Below are positions 48,789 to 57,752 of a stretch of DNA of 64,000 nucleotides, in pieces. Each line of letters begins with the position of its first letter. Position 1 is the first letter of the stretch. The notes below the pieces were generated by a model. That model ran no database searches and was not told the origin of the DNA. It saw only the letters and a list, made by a program, of their open reading frames with translations. The stretch comes from Sphingomonas sp. TZW2008 (GTDB lineage Bacteria > Pseudomonadota > Alphaproteobacteria > Sphingomonadales > Sphingomonadaceae), in contig NZ_BDJB01000006.1 of NCBI RefSeq assembly GCF_002117915.1, forward strand, positions 1 to 64,000. The letters are read 5' to 3'. The translations under genes were made by a program, and so were the position numbers.

Positions 48789-49175
48789 TTAGTATTCGCT
48801 GGCCAGCATGATCGTCAGCACCCGTTTAGTCTGCTCGGGATTCCACGGAGCGTCACTGCCGTAGGTGAGGCTCGTGTCGTAGCAGTCGATCTTCCAGAAC
48901 ACCGTCTGCACAACCGCCTTTGCATCGTCCGGACGGTCCTGCGTCCACGCGCCGGTTGCGAGCTTATAGATCGCGCCGAAATCGTGCTCGCCATGAGGGT
49001 CGTTGTTGCCATCGAACTTCGTGAACCGGGTGATCGCGACCAACGCGGCGAAACGGTCCAGCTCGGGGAGGGCCTGGAATCCCATCGTAACGTTGGCGAG
49101 GCTCGCGAGGCCAGGGTGGGTACGCGCCGCATCGTTGAGACGCCGGATGGTGTCGATCTGCTCGGGGGTCGGCAT
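48789..49175 (-). CDS. DUF3768 plasmid protein
   Basis: A 128-aa protein with the DUF3768 pattern (FTKFDGNNDPHGEHDFGAIY, VFWKIDCYDTSLTYGSDAP). The family is common on alphaproteobacterial plasmids and integrative elements and has no known function. Its leader is one of three copies of a conserved structured element, which links it to ardC and the 63-aa gene at 55883. Confidence 0.8.
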   Translation of the reverse strand: MPTPEQIDTIRRLNDAARTHPGLASLANVTMGFQALPELDRFAALVAITRFTKFDGNNDPHGEHDFGAIYKLATGAWTQDRPDDAKAVVQTVFWKIDCYDTSLTYGSDAPWNPEQTKRVLTIMLASEY

Positions 49176-49200
49176 GGGTGATCCTCCTTGTTGGCATGGG

Positions 49201-49400
49201 CCGCAAGGCCGTTCGGCCTCACGGCCCTGCCTGTCCGGCGAGGACGGGATGGGGAGGGGAACGAGAATCTTGGTAAGCTGGCGCGGGCGAGCCGCCCTAG
49301 CGCGGCCGGCACCGACGGGGCCGGGCGCCGCGCTTGGCGGCTTACACGGGCGGCAAGATTGTCGTTCGGGAACGAAAGGGCGGCGCCCTTGGCGTTCCCC
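49201..49400 (-). ncRNA. Structured leader element, copy 1 (before DUF3768 gene)
   Basis: The core (49228-49400) is about 175 bases and shared with copies 2 and 3. It begins 53 bases before the start codon. Three hairpins are conserved: a variable one near the gene (AGGCC/GGCCT here), a central one bounded by GCGCGGC/GCCGCGC with a changing inner stem, and AAGGGC/GCCCTT. Base changes in the stems are compensated between copies, so the RNA form on the minus strand is what is kept. Confidence 0.75.
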
Positions 49401-49466
49401 GGCGCGGGTCGCCCCGCGCCAGACAAACGGATAAGGTTCGGGAGGGGACTTCGGGGGGAAGCGCGA

Positions 49467-50126
49467 ATGTCGAACTGGGCGGAGCGGGCGTCGGCGTCGT
49501 TGCTACCGCTCAGCCGCGCGAGCACCCTTGGCGCCGCGCTCAAGGAGTGGACCTATACGGGGCGCTTCTTCGACCTCGAAGCGGCGGACGGCACCTGCGA
49601 GCTGTGCGGGCAGCAGGAGCTTCGCTACCATTTCGAGATCGAGAACGACGGCACGTCCGCGTCGTTGCTGGTCGGCTCCGAGTGCATCAAGCGCTTCGAG
49701 ATCGCCGGCATTGACGAGCAAGGGCGACGGCTCGATGCACGCGATACGGGAAAGCTGGTGGACCGTCACCGCCGCGGCCTGGTGGAGGACGCGCGCAAGC
49801 AACGCGTCATGACCGCGCTGCTCAAGCTCGGTCGCAAGGCACCCGACTTCGACGCGCAGAACTTCATCGCCTTCGTCGACGACAAAGGTGCGTTCACCCC
49901 CAACCAGGTGGCGATGATCTTCTGGCGGCTCGGCTCGGCCGGGGTGGAGTATCGCCCGGCCGACTGGAAGGTGCGGCTGCGCCGCGACAGCGATATCGGC
50001 CAGCTCCGAACGATGAAGCCGGCCGCTTTCAAGCGAGTCATGGCGGCGCTCACCGCGGCGCAGCGGCGCCGGATCGACGAAATCGAGGCTCGCTTAGCTC
50101 AGTATGGGCAGCGCTGGCGCGAGTGA
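49467..50126 (+). CDS. Zinc-ribbon plasmid protein
   Basis: A 219-aa protein with a probable metal site from CELCGQQELRYHFEIEN (Cys pair) and SECIKRF. The remainder is basic and helical. The start at 49467 is chosen by a GGGGGGAAG ribosome site; the longer frame upstream runs through the leader repeat. A DNA-related function is suggested by the zinc ribbon and its plasmid-backbone position; no family name is certain. Confidence 0.6.
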   Translation: MSNWAERASASLLPLSRASTLGAALKEWTYTGRFFDLEAADGTCELCGQQELRYHFEIENDGTSASLLVGSECIKRFEIAGIDEQGRRLDARDTGKLVDRHRRGLVEDARKQRVMTALLKLGRKAPDFDAQNFIAFVDDKGAFTPNQVAMIFWRLGSAGVEYRPADWKVRLRRDSDIGQLRTMKPAAFKRVMAALTAAQRRRIDEIEARLAQYGQRWRE

Positions 50127-50195
50127 TGTGCCGCCCGCGGTGCGGACCGTGATTTTCTGCTTTCGTTCCGCTCGGCCCTGACTCATAGAATCGTC

Positions 50196-50678
50196 ATGCC
50201 GATCATGCCGGAACATCGCTGGCTGTACCCGATCGACTGGCCCGAGCTGTCCAGGCTGATCCGGTTCGGCCGCGCTAAAGGCCGCTGCGAGCATTGCCGA
50301 CGGCCGCACGGTGCGCGCGTCTTCCATCTTGGCGATGGTCGCTGGTGGGATGCCGATCGCCGACAGTGGCGCGACGGGCGGGGACGGCGCATCCGTGTCG
50401 TCGGGGCAGACGTCGCCGCGATCGTCCGGCTCACGCGGGTGTATATCGCCTGCGCGCACCTCAATCACGACCCGACCGACAATGCGCCGCGCAATCTCGC
50501 CGCGCTCTGCCAGCGCTGCCACATGATCCACGACGCGGCCGAGCATCGCCGGCGCCGGTGGTACAACGCCTATCGCAGGCGTGCGCTGGGCGATCTTTTG
50601 GCTCTGCTCGATGGGCTGCCGACGATCGGGGCGGGGCAGGGTGTGCCACGTGGCACACCTGCGCGTCACACCGCCTAA
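50196..50678 (+). CDS. HNH endonuclease
   Basis: A 160-aa protein with CEHC near residue 31 and a C-terminal HNH core (ACAHLNHDPTDNAPRNLAALCQRCHMIHD), where the catalytic His, central Asn and final His are present along with both zinc Cys pairs. A nuclease of unknown target. The last codons run through a copy of the backbone palindrome and give the peptide GVPRGTP, as at the relaxase end. Confidence 0.85.
   Translation: MPIMPEHRWLYPIDWPELSRLIRFGRAKGRCEHCRRPHGARVFHLGDGRWWDADRRQWRDGRGRRIRVVGADVAAIVRLTRVYIACAHLNHDPTDNAPRNLAALCQRCHMIHDAAEHRRRRWYNAYRRRALGDLLALLDGLPTIGAGQGVPRGTPARHTA
50640..50659. repeat. Backbone palindrome copy 4
   Basis: GGTGTGCCACGTGGCACACC, perfect, inside the 3-prime end of the HNH gene and just upstream of the ars operon. 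Confidence 0.85.
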
Positions 50679-50724
50679 GCCCCCCATTCACTCGAACCGC
50701 GGTAAGGGAGAAGGCCTATCGCTC

Positions 50725-50752
50725 TATGATATATCTGCTATGCTGGATATAT
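50725..50752 (+). promoter_or_regulatory. ars promoter and ArsR operator
   Basis: TATGAT (50725-50730) is a good -10. ATATATC (50729-50735), ten bases, GATATAT (50746-50752) is an inverted repeat that overlaps the -10 and the arsR start codon, as expected for autorepression. Confidence 0.65.
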
Positions 50753-51083
50753 GGAAAACGAGTTAGCGATCGCGGCACTGGGGGCGTTGGCGCAGGGCAC
50801 GCGCCTCGACGTGTTTCGTCTGCTGGTGCGGCACGAGCCTGACGGGTTGGCTGCAGGCGAGATCGCCCGCCGGCTGGATGTGCCGCAGAACACGATGTCG
50901 GCGCACCTTGGTATTCTGGCCCGTGCCGGCCTCGTTCGCTCCGAACGGCACAGCCGGTCGATCATCTACCGCGCCGACCTCGACGGGCTGCGCGCGCTAA
51001 CGCTGTTCCTCGTCAAGGATTGCTGTGCCGGCAACGCCGAATTGTGCGGGCCGCTCATCGCCGAACTCGCTCCCTGCTGCTGA
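50751..51083 (+). CDS. arsR: ArsR-family arsenic-responsive repressor
   Basis: A 110-aa winged-helix repressor (LAAGEIARRLDVPQNTMSAHLGILARAGLVRSERHSRSIIYRA). Cys residues near the C terminus (KDCCAGNAELC and PCC) are the likely As(III) ligands, a C-terminal placement like that of the Acidithiobacillus/sphingomonad type rather than the E. coli helix-3 CVC site. There is no clear ribosome site; the message may be nearly leaderless. Confidence 0.9.
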   Translation: MENELAIAALGALAQGTRLDVFRLLVRHEPDGLAAGEIARRLDVPQNTMSAHLGILARAGLVRSERHSRSIIYRADLDGLRALTLFLVKDCCAGNAELCGPLIAELAPCC

Positions 51084-51094
51084 AAGGACGCCCC

Positions 51095-51538
51095 ATGAGC
51101 CGGACTGACTCGGTCGTCGACATCGTCATCTACCACAATCCCGAGTGCGGCACGTCGCGCAACGCGCTCGCCATGATCCGCAATGCCGGCATCGAGCCGC
51201 ACGTGGTCGAATATCTGAAGACCCCGCCGTCGCGCGCGCTGCTGGTCGAGCTGATTGAGCGGGCGGGCATCTCGCCGCGCGAGCTGCTGCGCGAGAAAGG
51301 CACGCCCTATGCGGAGCTGGGGCTCGGCGACACCACACTGTCCGACGAGGCGCTGGTGGACGCGATGATGGCGCACCCGATCCTCATCAACCGCCCGCTG
51401 GTCGTCTCACCCTTGGGCGTGAAGCTCTGCCGCCCGTCCGAAGCCGTCCTCGATCTGTTGCCGAGCGGGCAGCTCGGCGCGTTCGCCAAGGAGGACGGCG
51501 AACAGGTGGTGGACGCGTCCGGCGAGCGGGTCGGCTGA
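51095..51538 (+). CDS. arsC: Glutaredoxin-dependent arsenate reductase
   Basis: A 147-aa thioredoxin-fold reductase with active site HNPECGTSRNAL (catalytic Cys in C-G-T-S), and the substrate Arg in NRPLVVSPLGVKLCRPSE. It reduces arsenate to arsenite using glutathione and glutaredoxin. The start at 51095 has GAAAGGA upstream. It follows arsR by 11 bases. Confidence 0.93.
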   Translation: MSRTDSVVDIVIYHNPECGTSRNALAMIRNAGIEPHVVEYLKTPPSRALLVELIERAGISPRELLREKGTPYAELGLGDTTLSDEALVDAMMAHPILINRPLVVSPLGVKLCRPSEAVLDLLPSGQLGAFAKEDGEQVVDASGERVG

Positions 51539-51542
51539 GCCC

Positions 51543-52622
51543 ATGTCGACGATCGCCCCTGTCGCCGGACCTGCGCCGGCGCGCGCCGGCATCGGCACCT
51601 TCGAGCGCTACCTGACGCTCTGGGTGGCGCTCTGCATCGTTGCCGGCATCGGCTTGGGGCACCTTTTGCCCGGCCTGTTCGCGCGCGTTGCCTCGGCCGA
51701 GGTAGCGCGCGTCAACCTCATCGTCGCGGTGCTGATCTGGCTGATGATCGTACCGATGCTGCTCAAGATCGACTTCGGCGCGCTCGGGTCGGTCCGCCAG
51801 CATTGGAAGGGGGTGGGCGTCACACTGTTCATCAACTGGGCGGTGAAGCCCTTCTCGATGGCAGCGCTTGGCACATTGTTCATCGGTTGGCTGTTCGCGC
51901 CGCTTCTGCCCGCAGGGGAGGGGCCGTCCTACATCGCTGGCCTGATCCTGCTCGCTGCGGCACCGTGCACGGCCATGGTGTTCGTGTGGTCGAACCTGTG
52001 CGAGGGCGAGCCGACCTACACGCTGTCCCAGGTCGCGCTGAACGACGTCATCATGGTGTTCCTGTTCGCGCCGCTCGTCGGGCTGCTGCTCGGCGTCGCT
52101 TCGGTGACGGTGCCGTGGGACACGCTGCTGATCTCGGTGATGCTCTACATCGTCGTGCCGGTCATCGCCGCCCAGCTCGTGCGCCGTGTCGTGCTGACGA
52201 ACGGCGGACAAGCCGCGCTCGACCGGCTGCTCGGTCGCTTGGGGCCGGTGTCGCTCGTCTCGCTGCTGGCGACGCTCGTCCTGCTGTTCGGCTTCCAGGG
52301 TGAGGCGATCGTGGCGCAGCCGTTGGTGATCGCACTGCTTGCGGTGCCGATCCTCATCCAAGTCTATTTCAATGCAGGTCTAGCCTACTGGCTCTCGCGC
52401 CGCTTCGGCGTTGCCTGGTGCGTGGCGGCGCCTGCGGCGCTGATCGGCGCATCCAACTTCTTCGAATTGGCCGTGGCGGCCGCGATCTCGCTGTTCGGGC
52501 TCAAGTCGGGCGCGGCGCTGGCCACGGTCGTCGGCGTGCTGGTCGAGGTGCCCGTGATGCTGTCGGTCGTCTCGATCGTGAAAGCATCCCGGGGCTGGTA
52601 CGAGCGCGGGGCGCACGCATGA
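51543..52622 (+). CDS. acr3: ACR3-family arsenite efflux pump
   Basis: A 359-aa transporter with ten membrane helices. LAAAPCTAMVFVWSNLCEG has the essential Cys of the ACR3 family. It pumps arsenite out using the proton motive force. It starts four bases after arsC and overlaps the acetyltransferase by four bases. Confidence 0.94.
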   Translation: MSTIAPVAGPAPARAGIGTFERYLTLWVALCIVAGIGLGHLLPGLFARVASAEVARVNLIVAVLIWLMIVPMLLKIDFGALGSVRQHWKGVGVTLFINWAVKPFSMAALGTLFIGWLFAPLLPAGEGPSYIAGLILLAAAPCTAMVFVWSNLCEGEPTYTLSQVALNDVIMVFLFAPLVGLLLGVASVTVPWDTLLISVMLYIVVPVIAAQLVRRVVLTNGGQAALDRLLGRLGPVSLVSLLATLVLLFGFQGEAIVAQPLVIALLAVPILIQVYFNAGLAYWLSRRFGVAWCVAAPAALIGASNFFELAVAAAISLFGLKSGAALATVVGVLVEVPVMLSVVSIVKASRGWYERGAHA

Positions 52623-53056
52623 CCGGCCTCCGCGTCACGTGTCTCGCGCCGGGCGAGCTGGATGATCTGGCCGGCGCGCTGGCAGCCGCCAAGCTGCCGA
52701 CCGCCGATCTCGCCGAACCCGGCCGCGCCTTCGTCCGCTTCGACGACGACGCTGGGTTGGTCGGGTTCGGCGGGATCGAGGGCGAAGGGTCGGACCGCCT
52801 GCTCCGCTCGCTGGTGGTCTTGGCCGATCGCCGGGGCGCCGGCATCGGCGGTGCGATGCTGGCGCTGCTCGAGGGCGAGGCGCGCCGGCTCGGCGCCGAG
52901 CGGCTCCACCTTCTGACCGACACCGCGGCGCCATTTTTCCGGGTGAACGGCTATGCAGAGGCCGATCGCGCTGCGGCGCCGCCTGCGGTTGCCGCCTCGC
53001 GCGAGTTCACCGCGCTCTGCCCGGCGTCGGCCACCTTTCTCGTGAAAGCTCTTTGA
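52619..53056 (+). CDS. GNAT acetyltransferase, ArsN-type
   Basis: A 145-aa acetyltransferase with the GNAT acetyl-CoA loop ([35 protein letters not shown]) and a C-terminal strand ([12 protein letters not shown]). Members in ars operons (ArsN1/ArsN2) acetylate organoarsenicals or phosphinothricin-like compounds. Substrate is inferred from its operon place between acr3 and arsH. Confidence 0.82.
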   Translation: MTGLRVTCLAPGELDDLAGALAAAKLPTADLAEPGRAFVRFDDDAGLVGFGGIEGEGSDRLLRSLVVLADRRGAGIGGAMLALLEGEARRLGAERLHLLTDTAAPFFRVNGYAEADRAAAPPAVAASREFTALCPASATFLVKAL

Positions 53057-53811
53057 TGCCGCTTCGTACGCTCACCGATCCCGACCTCCTGCCGGCACTC
53101 GATCCAGCCTATATCCGCGCGCGGCCCGCCACAGGGCTCGGGCCGCTTGATCCGGCACCTCGGATACTCCTGCTCTACGGCAGCTTGCGTGAGCGCTCCT
53201 TCTCGCGGCTCGCCACGGAGGAAGCGGCACGCCTGCTGCAGTTATTCGGCGCGGAAACGCGGATCTTCGATCCCTCGACACTGCCGCTCCCCGACCAAGT
53301 GGCCGGAGACGATCACCCGGCCGTCCATGAGCTGCGCGAACTGGCGCTGTGGTCCGAGGGCCAAGTCTGGTGCAGCCCGGAACGTCACGGCCAGATCACC
53401 GGCATCATGAAAGCGCAGATCGATCACCTGCCGCTCGAGATGAAGGGCATGCGCCCGACCCAGGGCCGTACGCTCGCGGTGATGCAGGTGTCTGGCGGAT
53501 CGCAGTCGTTCAACGCCGTCAACACGCTGCGGCTGCTCGGCCGCTGGATGCGGATGTTCACGATCCCGAACCAGTCGTCGGTCGCGATGGCCTACAAGGA
53601 GTTCGACGAGGCCGGACGCATGAAGCCGTCGAGCTATTATGACCGCATCGTCGACGTGATGGAGGAGCTGGTCCGCTTCACGGTCCTGCTACGGCCACAC
53701 GCGACGCAGCTCGTAGAACGCTACTCGGAGCGCAAACAGGCCGGCGTGCCGGTCGACACGACGACGGACCTGTCGAGCATCGCGACCGCGCCACAAGGCC
53801 GCTGGCGGTGA
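53056..53811 (+). CDS. arsH: ArsH organoarsenical/NADPH-FMN oxidoreductase
   Basis: A 251-aa flavoprotein with the ArsH pattern ([29 protein letters not shown]-binding [51 protein letters not shown]). It oxidises trivalent methylated arsenicals or acts as an FMN reductase. ATG at 53056 overlaps the previous stop by one base; a TTG codon just before is not needed. Confidence 0.93.
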   Translation: MPLRTLTDPDLLPALDPAYIRARPATGLGPLDPAPRILLLYGSLRERSFSRLATEEAARLLQLFGAETRIFDPSTLPLPDQVAGDDHPAVHELRELALWSEGQVWCSPERHGQITGIMKAQIDHLPLEMKGMRPTQGRTLAVMQVSGGSQSFNAVNTLRLLGRWMRMFTIPNQSSVAMAYKEFDEAGRMKPSSYYDRIVDVMEELVRFTVLLRPHATQLVERYSERKQAGVPVDTTTDLSSIATAPQGRWR

Positions 53812-53845
53812 GCCGCACCACCCGATCGGCAAGGAAGTCGCCACG

Positions 53846-53928
53846 GCGCCGCCCGACCTCGTGTCGGGCGGCGCGACGCGGACCTGAAAGGGCAGCCGGC
53901 GCGCCAGCCCGCCAGGGCTGGCGCGCCG
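53846..53928. terminator. Double hairpin terminator region after ars operon
   Basis: Two perfect stems: GCGCCGCCCGAC/GTCGGGCGGCGC (53846-53874) and a 14-bp stem at 53897-53928. They separate the ars operon from the convergent ParB-like gene and probably work both ways. Confidence 0.75.
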
Positions 53929-53965
53929 GGGCGACGGGCCGCCTTGCGCTCGTCAGGAGAGGAAA

Positions 53966-53991
53966 GGGGGTCCGATTATCACCGGACCCCC
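53966..53991 (-). terminator. Intrinsic terminator of ParB-like gene
   Basis: GGGGGTCCG pairs with CGGACCCCC; on the minus strand it is followed by TTTCC. It lies 12 bases after the ParB-like stop. Confidence 0.75.
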
Positions 53992-54002
53992 AGCTTTGCT
54001 GT

Positions 54003-55841
54003 TCAGGCCGTTTCCTCGTCGATCATGCCCTCCTGCTCGCTGCCGTCCTCGTCCATGTCGGCGTCGCATTCCTCCGGCTCGCGCTCCGCTCGGTCAAAGG
54101 CACCGATCCGCAGCGGGGCGGGAAGCCAATGGGCGGGCAACCGCTCGGACACGTTCACGGCAAGGTCCGCCTTCTTCTTGATGGTGGCGCAATTCTCGGC
54201 ACTCGACGCGCCCACTTCCTCGCGCAACAGGTCGATCATCGCAGCACGGCGCATCTTGTCGAACAGGCCGATGGGGGCGGTCCAGCGCGACGCGATGTTC
54301 ACGCCGCTCGCGCGCACGATCTGCTCGAATTGGTGGTGGCGCTGGCCGGGGGAGCCGCCCGCGAACACCGTGCCGTCCACCGTCATCGCGACAAGCCCGG
54401 CCAGCAACGCCATCTTGTCGTCGCTGCCCATGGCACGGATCGCCTCGAACCGGCCTTCGGCGGGAATGGCGGCGAAACGGGTCGCCATCATGTCCTCCAC
54501 GGCAAGAACGTCGCTCGTCGCCATCAACTCTTGCGCCACGTCGGTCGCGACGGCCTTGGCCTGAACCTCGATCGCCATCTGGTGGCTGTGCGCGCCGTGG
54601 AGCAACTGGCCCGCGAGGCTGTCGAGCACGATGTCGAGTGCCAGCGCCGGGTCGGCCGCGACCGCCTCCTGCACGACCCGTGTCTTAATGCGCGTGAGGT
54701 CGGCGAACAGGCTGTTGCTGTAAAGCGGGACGGGACCGTCGTGGTTCGCCTTCGGTTTCGGCTCGGCCTTGGCGCGGTAGAAGCTCTTGCCCAGTGATCC
54801 GTCATGCGACACCCAAAGGGCCACGCCGCCCACCGCAACCTGCTCGCGATTAAAGGCGCGCAAGCCTTCGGTGATCGCGTCGCGCTCGTCCGATAGCGGG
54901 TCGATCCGCTCGCTGTCCTCGCCCTCGGCCTCTGCGATGGCCTCGATCTCGGCGTCGATCGCGGTAAGCCTCGTCGCCTCGTCGTGGGTCGGCTCGCGCG
55001 TCGCCGGGTACATGCTGCCCTTCATATAGAGGTCGTAAGGGCGTTCGAGCGCCGCACGGACTTCGTGCCACCCGATAGCGCGATACTCGTCCGCGAGTGC
55101 GTCCAGCTTCTCTTCTGCCAGTTCTCGCACAAGCTCGGGATCGTCCGCAAAGCCTTCGGCCCCTTGGCTGAACAGGTCGACCGTGATCGTACCGCCTTTG
55201 GCCTCGTAAGCCTCCCGCCCGACGAACAGGAACGGGCCGCTGGTGGTGTCCACCTTCTCGGTGGTGAGCATCCGGCGGATAGTGTGCGCGTGGCCGTTCG
55301 CGGCCTTCCAGACCTTCATCTGCTGGCTGTGATCGTCGGTGAGGGTGAGCGCACGTGCGGCCTCAAGGCTCAACTGATCCTTGGCGATCAGGTCGATCAG
55401 CGCCGGGGCAAGCGCAGACAGGCGGAGCATCTTGTAGACGAAGCTGACCGCCTGACCGAACCGGGCCGCAATCTCCTCGGCGTCCATGCCCGTGTCGCGG
55501 AGCGCGGCGAAGGCGCGGATGCTGTCGGCAGGGTGCATGTCCTCGCGCTGGAAATTCTCGGCGAGCGACAGTTCGATGGCTTCTTCCTTGGTCCGCAACT
55601 CAACCGGGAAGGTGTCGCTGCTTTTGATCCGCTTGCGCTTCACCAAGATTTTGAGCGCGCGGTAACGCCGCCCTCCGGCAAAAACCCACAACAGCCCCTC
55701 GTCCTCATAGGCGACAAGGTTCTGCAACAGCCCGTGCGCTTCGATGTCGTCGGCCATCGCCTCGACGGCGGACGGCTTCACGCGGCGCTGGTTGAGCGGG
55801 GAAAGGCGAAGCTGGGCGAGCTTGGGATGGATGATAGCCAT
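54003..55841 (-). CDS. Large ParB/RepB/Spo0J-family plasmid protein
   Basis: A 612-aa protein. The N-terminal 200 residues match ParB-family nuclease/DNA-binding proteins (LSPLNQRRVKPSAVEAMADDIEAHGLLQNLV, WVFAGGRRYRALKIL, LSLAENFQREDMHPADSIRAFAAL, MDAEEIAARFGQAVSFVYKMLRLSAL). The long C-terminal part is mixed helical with acidic ends. It has no ParA partner, so it is likely one of the accessory ParB-like proteins common on sphingomonad plasmids rather than the partition protein. The start at 55841 has GGAG nine bases upstream. Confidence 0.85.
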   Translation of the reverse strand: MAIIHPKLAQLRLSPLNQRRVKPSAVEAMADDIEAHGLLQNLVAYEDEGLLWVFAGGRRYRALKILVKRKRIKSSDTFPVELRTKEEAIELSLAENFQREDMHPADSIRAFAALRDTGMDAEEIAARFGQAVSFVYKMLRLSALAPALIDLIAKDQLSLEAARALTLTDDHSQQMKVWKAANGHAHTIRRMLTTEKVDTTSGPFLFVGREAYEAKGGTITVDLFSQGAEGFADDPELVRELAEEKLDALADEYRAIGWHEVRAALERPYDLYMKGSMYPATREPTHDEATRLTAIDAEIEAIAEAEGEDSERIDPLSDERDAITEGLRAFNREQVAVGGVALWVSHDGSLGKSFYRAKAEPKPKANHDGPVPLYSNSLFADLTRIKTRVVQEAVAADPALALDIVLDSLAGQLLHGAHSHQMAIEVQAKAVATDVAQELMATSDVLAVEDMMATRFAAIPAEGRFEAIRAMGSDDKMALLAGLVAMTVDGTVFAGGSPGQRHHQFEQIVRASGVNIASRWTAPIGLFDKMRRAAMIDLLREEVGASSAENCATIKKKADLAVNVSERLPAHWLPAPLRIGAFDRAEREPEECDADMDEDGSEQEGMIDEETA

Positions 55842-55882
55842 GATGATGCTCCGTGATCTGGATGGATTTGACTGGGAGGGGG

Positions 55883-56074
55883 TCAGCCTTCGAGGCTCGC
55901 GAGTTCGTCGAACTCGGCCGAGGCGCGCTTCGCGCTGCCGCCTGCGTAGGTGACGCCGGTGCGCGGATAGAAGAACACGCGCTCGCCCTTGCGGTACGGG
56001 GTGCCGTCGGCGCTGGTGCCGGGGGACTTCGCGCGCTTCCAATAGGGATCGCCGGTGTATCGGGTGTAAGCCAT
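55883..56074 (-). CDS. Small conserved plasmid protein before ParB-like gene
   Basis: A 63-aa protein (MAYTRYTGDPYWKRAKSPG, YRKGERVFFYPRTGVTYAG). It is basic and aromatic with no recognised domain. It shares an operon with the ParB-like gene 41 bases downstream and is the gene directly after structured leader copy 2. Confidence 0.65.
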   Translation of the reverse strand: MAYTRYTGDPYWKRAKSPGTSADGTPYRKGERVFFYPRTGVTYAGGSAKRASAEFDELASLEG

Positions 56075-56100
56075 TGTCCTTTCTCCTTCTTTCGAGGCGC

Positions 56101-56330
56101 AGCCGGTTGCCGCTGCAACCGGGTCTGCCTCTCCGGCGAGGAGCGGGATGGGGAGGGAGGAGCGAAATCGATGGCCTGGCGCGGGCAGGCCGCCCTAGCG
56201 CGGCCGGCGCCCCACAAGGGCGCCGGGTGCCGCGCTCGGCGGACCACACGGGGCTGTCGATTTTGCTTCGGGAACGAAAGGGCAGCAGCCCTTGGTGTTC
56301 CCCGCGCCAGCGGGCCTCCGGGGGAGGGCC
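56101..56330 (-). ncRNA. Structured leader element, copy 2 (before 63-aa/ParB-like operon)
   Basis: The core starts at 56125, 51 bases before the 63-aa gene start. The gene-proximal hairpin is CCGGTTGC/GCAACCGG; the central stem has GCGCGGC/GCCGCGC outside and CGGCGCCC/GGGCGCCG inside; then AAGGGC/GCCCTT. Matches copies 1 and 3 with compensated stem changes. Confidence 0.75.
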
Positions 56331-56375
56331 GCGGTGCCCTGCCAGCGACGTCCGCGCCGCTGGGCGCGGCCATAG

Positions 56376-56393
56376 GTGTGCCACGTGGTACAC
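56376..56393. repeat. Backbone palindrome copy 5 (one mismatch)
   Basis: GTGTGCCACGTGGTACAC, one base off the perfect dyad. It lies between structured leader copy 2 and the helical-protein gene at 56594. Confidence 0.8.
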
Positions 56394-56593
56394 CTTACGC
56401 GAGGATCGTCACCCGCTCAGGGCCGAGACGCCGGCACGGTGGCTCGGTCGGCGCAACGCGCCGATAGAGCCGTGCCCGGCAGGGTCGCGCCCGACCGGGA
56501 TCGTTGCCCCGAAAAGCGCTTTGCACTGGGCAGGTTGCTCAGCAAAACAGCGCGCTGCCCTTGGACGGGTGGGAACTGACCAGGCGAGAACGA

Positions 56594-57232
56594 ATGACCC
56601 CGATCGAGAGGATCTATTTTACATCGCGGATCATCCACGGCGATTTGAGTTCGGCAGATGGTGAACTGTCAGGTCAGCTCGGTCCTGCGGGCACGTGGGT
56701 TCCGTTCATCAAAACGGCCCTGATGGCGCTCGGGAACCTTGCCGATTTGGAAGGACCGATGCGCTTCATATACCGGGACGCACCAGAACTCGCCGACCAG
56801 ATGAAAGCGATCGACGCCGACCTTCAGTTTGCGAAATACCTCCGCAATGTCTTCGGGGGTCATCTCAACGAGGCGCTGATCGCCAAAGCCTATGAGTGGC
56901 GGCCCGAGCTGCGGATGCTCCCCGATATTCGCGAGCTGAACGGCACCGTGATGCTCAACGTGTTTGTGCTCGAGACAGCGATCAACACCTATGTCGCGCA
57001 GGATGGCCACCACGGCATGTTCTCATCCGAAACGGATCTCGTGTACCCGCCCGATATGGAGCGGTTCTGCACATGGCTTTCCACCACAGTTCGGGCCGCC
57101 ATTCGGATTTGCGACATGCTCGGCGAAATTACCCATGCCTCAGTGACGCCGCTGGGCGAGCAAGCCGATATGTTCGAGGCGTACAAGGCTGCCGGGCTGA
57201 CCGCCTTCGCTCGGATCAGGAAGGGCCGGTAA
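56594..57232 (+). CDS. Helical protein with possible HEPN-type motif
   Basis: A 212-aa all-helical protein of unknown family. KYLRNVFGGHLNEALIAKAY contains R-N-x4-H, the arrangement of the HEPN RNase active site, in a long helical context. No signal peptide or membrane segment. The start at 56594 has GGCGAG upstream. No obvious antitoxin lies beside it. HEPN membership is only a suggestion. Confidence 0.5.
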   Translation: MTPIERIYFTSRIIHGDLSSADGELSGQLGPAGTWVPFIKTALMALGNLADLEGPMRFIYRDAPELADQMKAIDADLQFAKYLRNVFGGHLNEALIAKAYEWRPELRMLPDIRELNGTVMLNVFVLETAINTYVAQDGHHGMFSSETDLVYPPDMERFCTWLSTTVRAAIRICDMLGEITHASVTPLGEQADMFEAYKAAGLTAFARIRKGR

Positions 57233-57276
57233 GGCTCGCTCACCCTGTGCTGCGCGTCGCGAGACGACAAGAAAGG

Positions 57277-57350
57277 GCGCGCGCCGGTGCCGCGAAGCGA
57301 AGCCGGCGCGCGCGCATAGGAGCCTGGAGCGACCCTCGGGGTCGCTCCAG
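57277..57350. terminator. Double hairpin between convergent genes
   Basis: GCGCGCGCCGG/CCGGCGCGCGC (57277-57313) and a perfect 12-bp stem CTGGAGCGACCC/GGGTCGCTCCAG (57324-57350). It separates the helical-protein gene from the convergent small gene. Confidence 0.75.
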
Positions 57351-57358
57351 ACCGTTCC

Positions 57359-57553
57359 CTAGTCGGCGTCACCATCGTTGATGGCATCGCACGCGGCTTG
57401 GCAGGCTTCGCGGCTGCCATAGGGGCCGATATGCGGGGTGTTGTTGTCGTCGACGCCCCACCAGCCCTTGTCGACATGCCGCCCGCTGTCCCGCATCAAC
57501 GAGCGGGTCCCGCCACCAATGTGGATCGGATCGAGTGTACCTTTGATCGACAT
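57359..57553 (-). CDS. Small hypothetical plasmid protein
   Basis: A 64-aa protein (HIGGGTRSLMRDSGRHVDKGWWGVDD, YGSREACQAACDAINDGDAD). The second half reads like a small DUF-type domain that repeats aromatic and acidic residues. No function assigned. It lies downstream of ardC on the same strand. Confidence 0.5.
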   Translation of the reverse strand: MSIKGTLDPIHIGGGTRSLMRDSGRHVDKGWWGVDDNNTPHIGPYGSREACQAACDAINDGDAD

Positions 57554-57752
57554 ATGCTTCGTCCTTCTATGCCCGTGATTGGGCGCACAGAACCGCGCGA
57601 GACCCGCGAATTGGGCGTCGCTCTACCGACCGAAAGCATCCGGTCGGCGCGGTTCGATGATTGATTTACAAGTGTCGATTTCGCGCACGCCCGGGACGGT
57701 CGGGAGAACAGGAACGCGGCCCGTTTCACGAAAGATCGGGGCCGCGTATCCA

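Noticed and set aside
48995..49466. N-terminal extension of the zinc-ribbon protein from 49188
   Set aside because: The extension is only a translation of the structured leader element; the true start at 49467 has a ribosome site.
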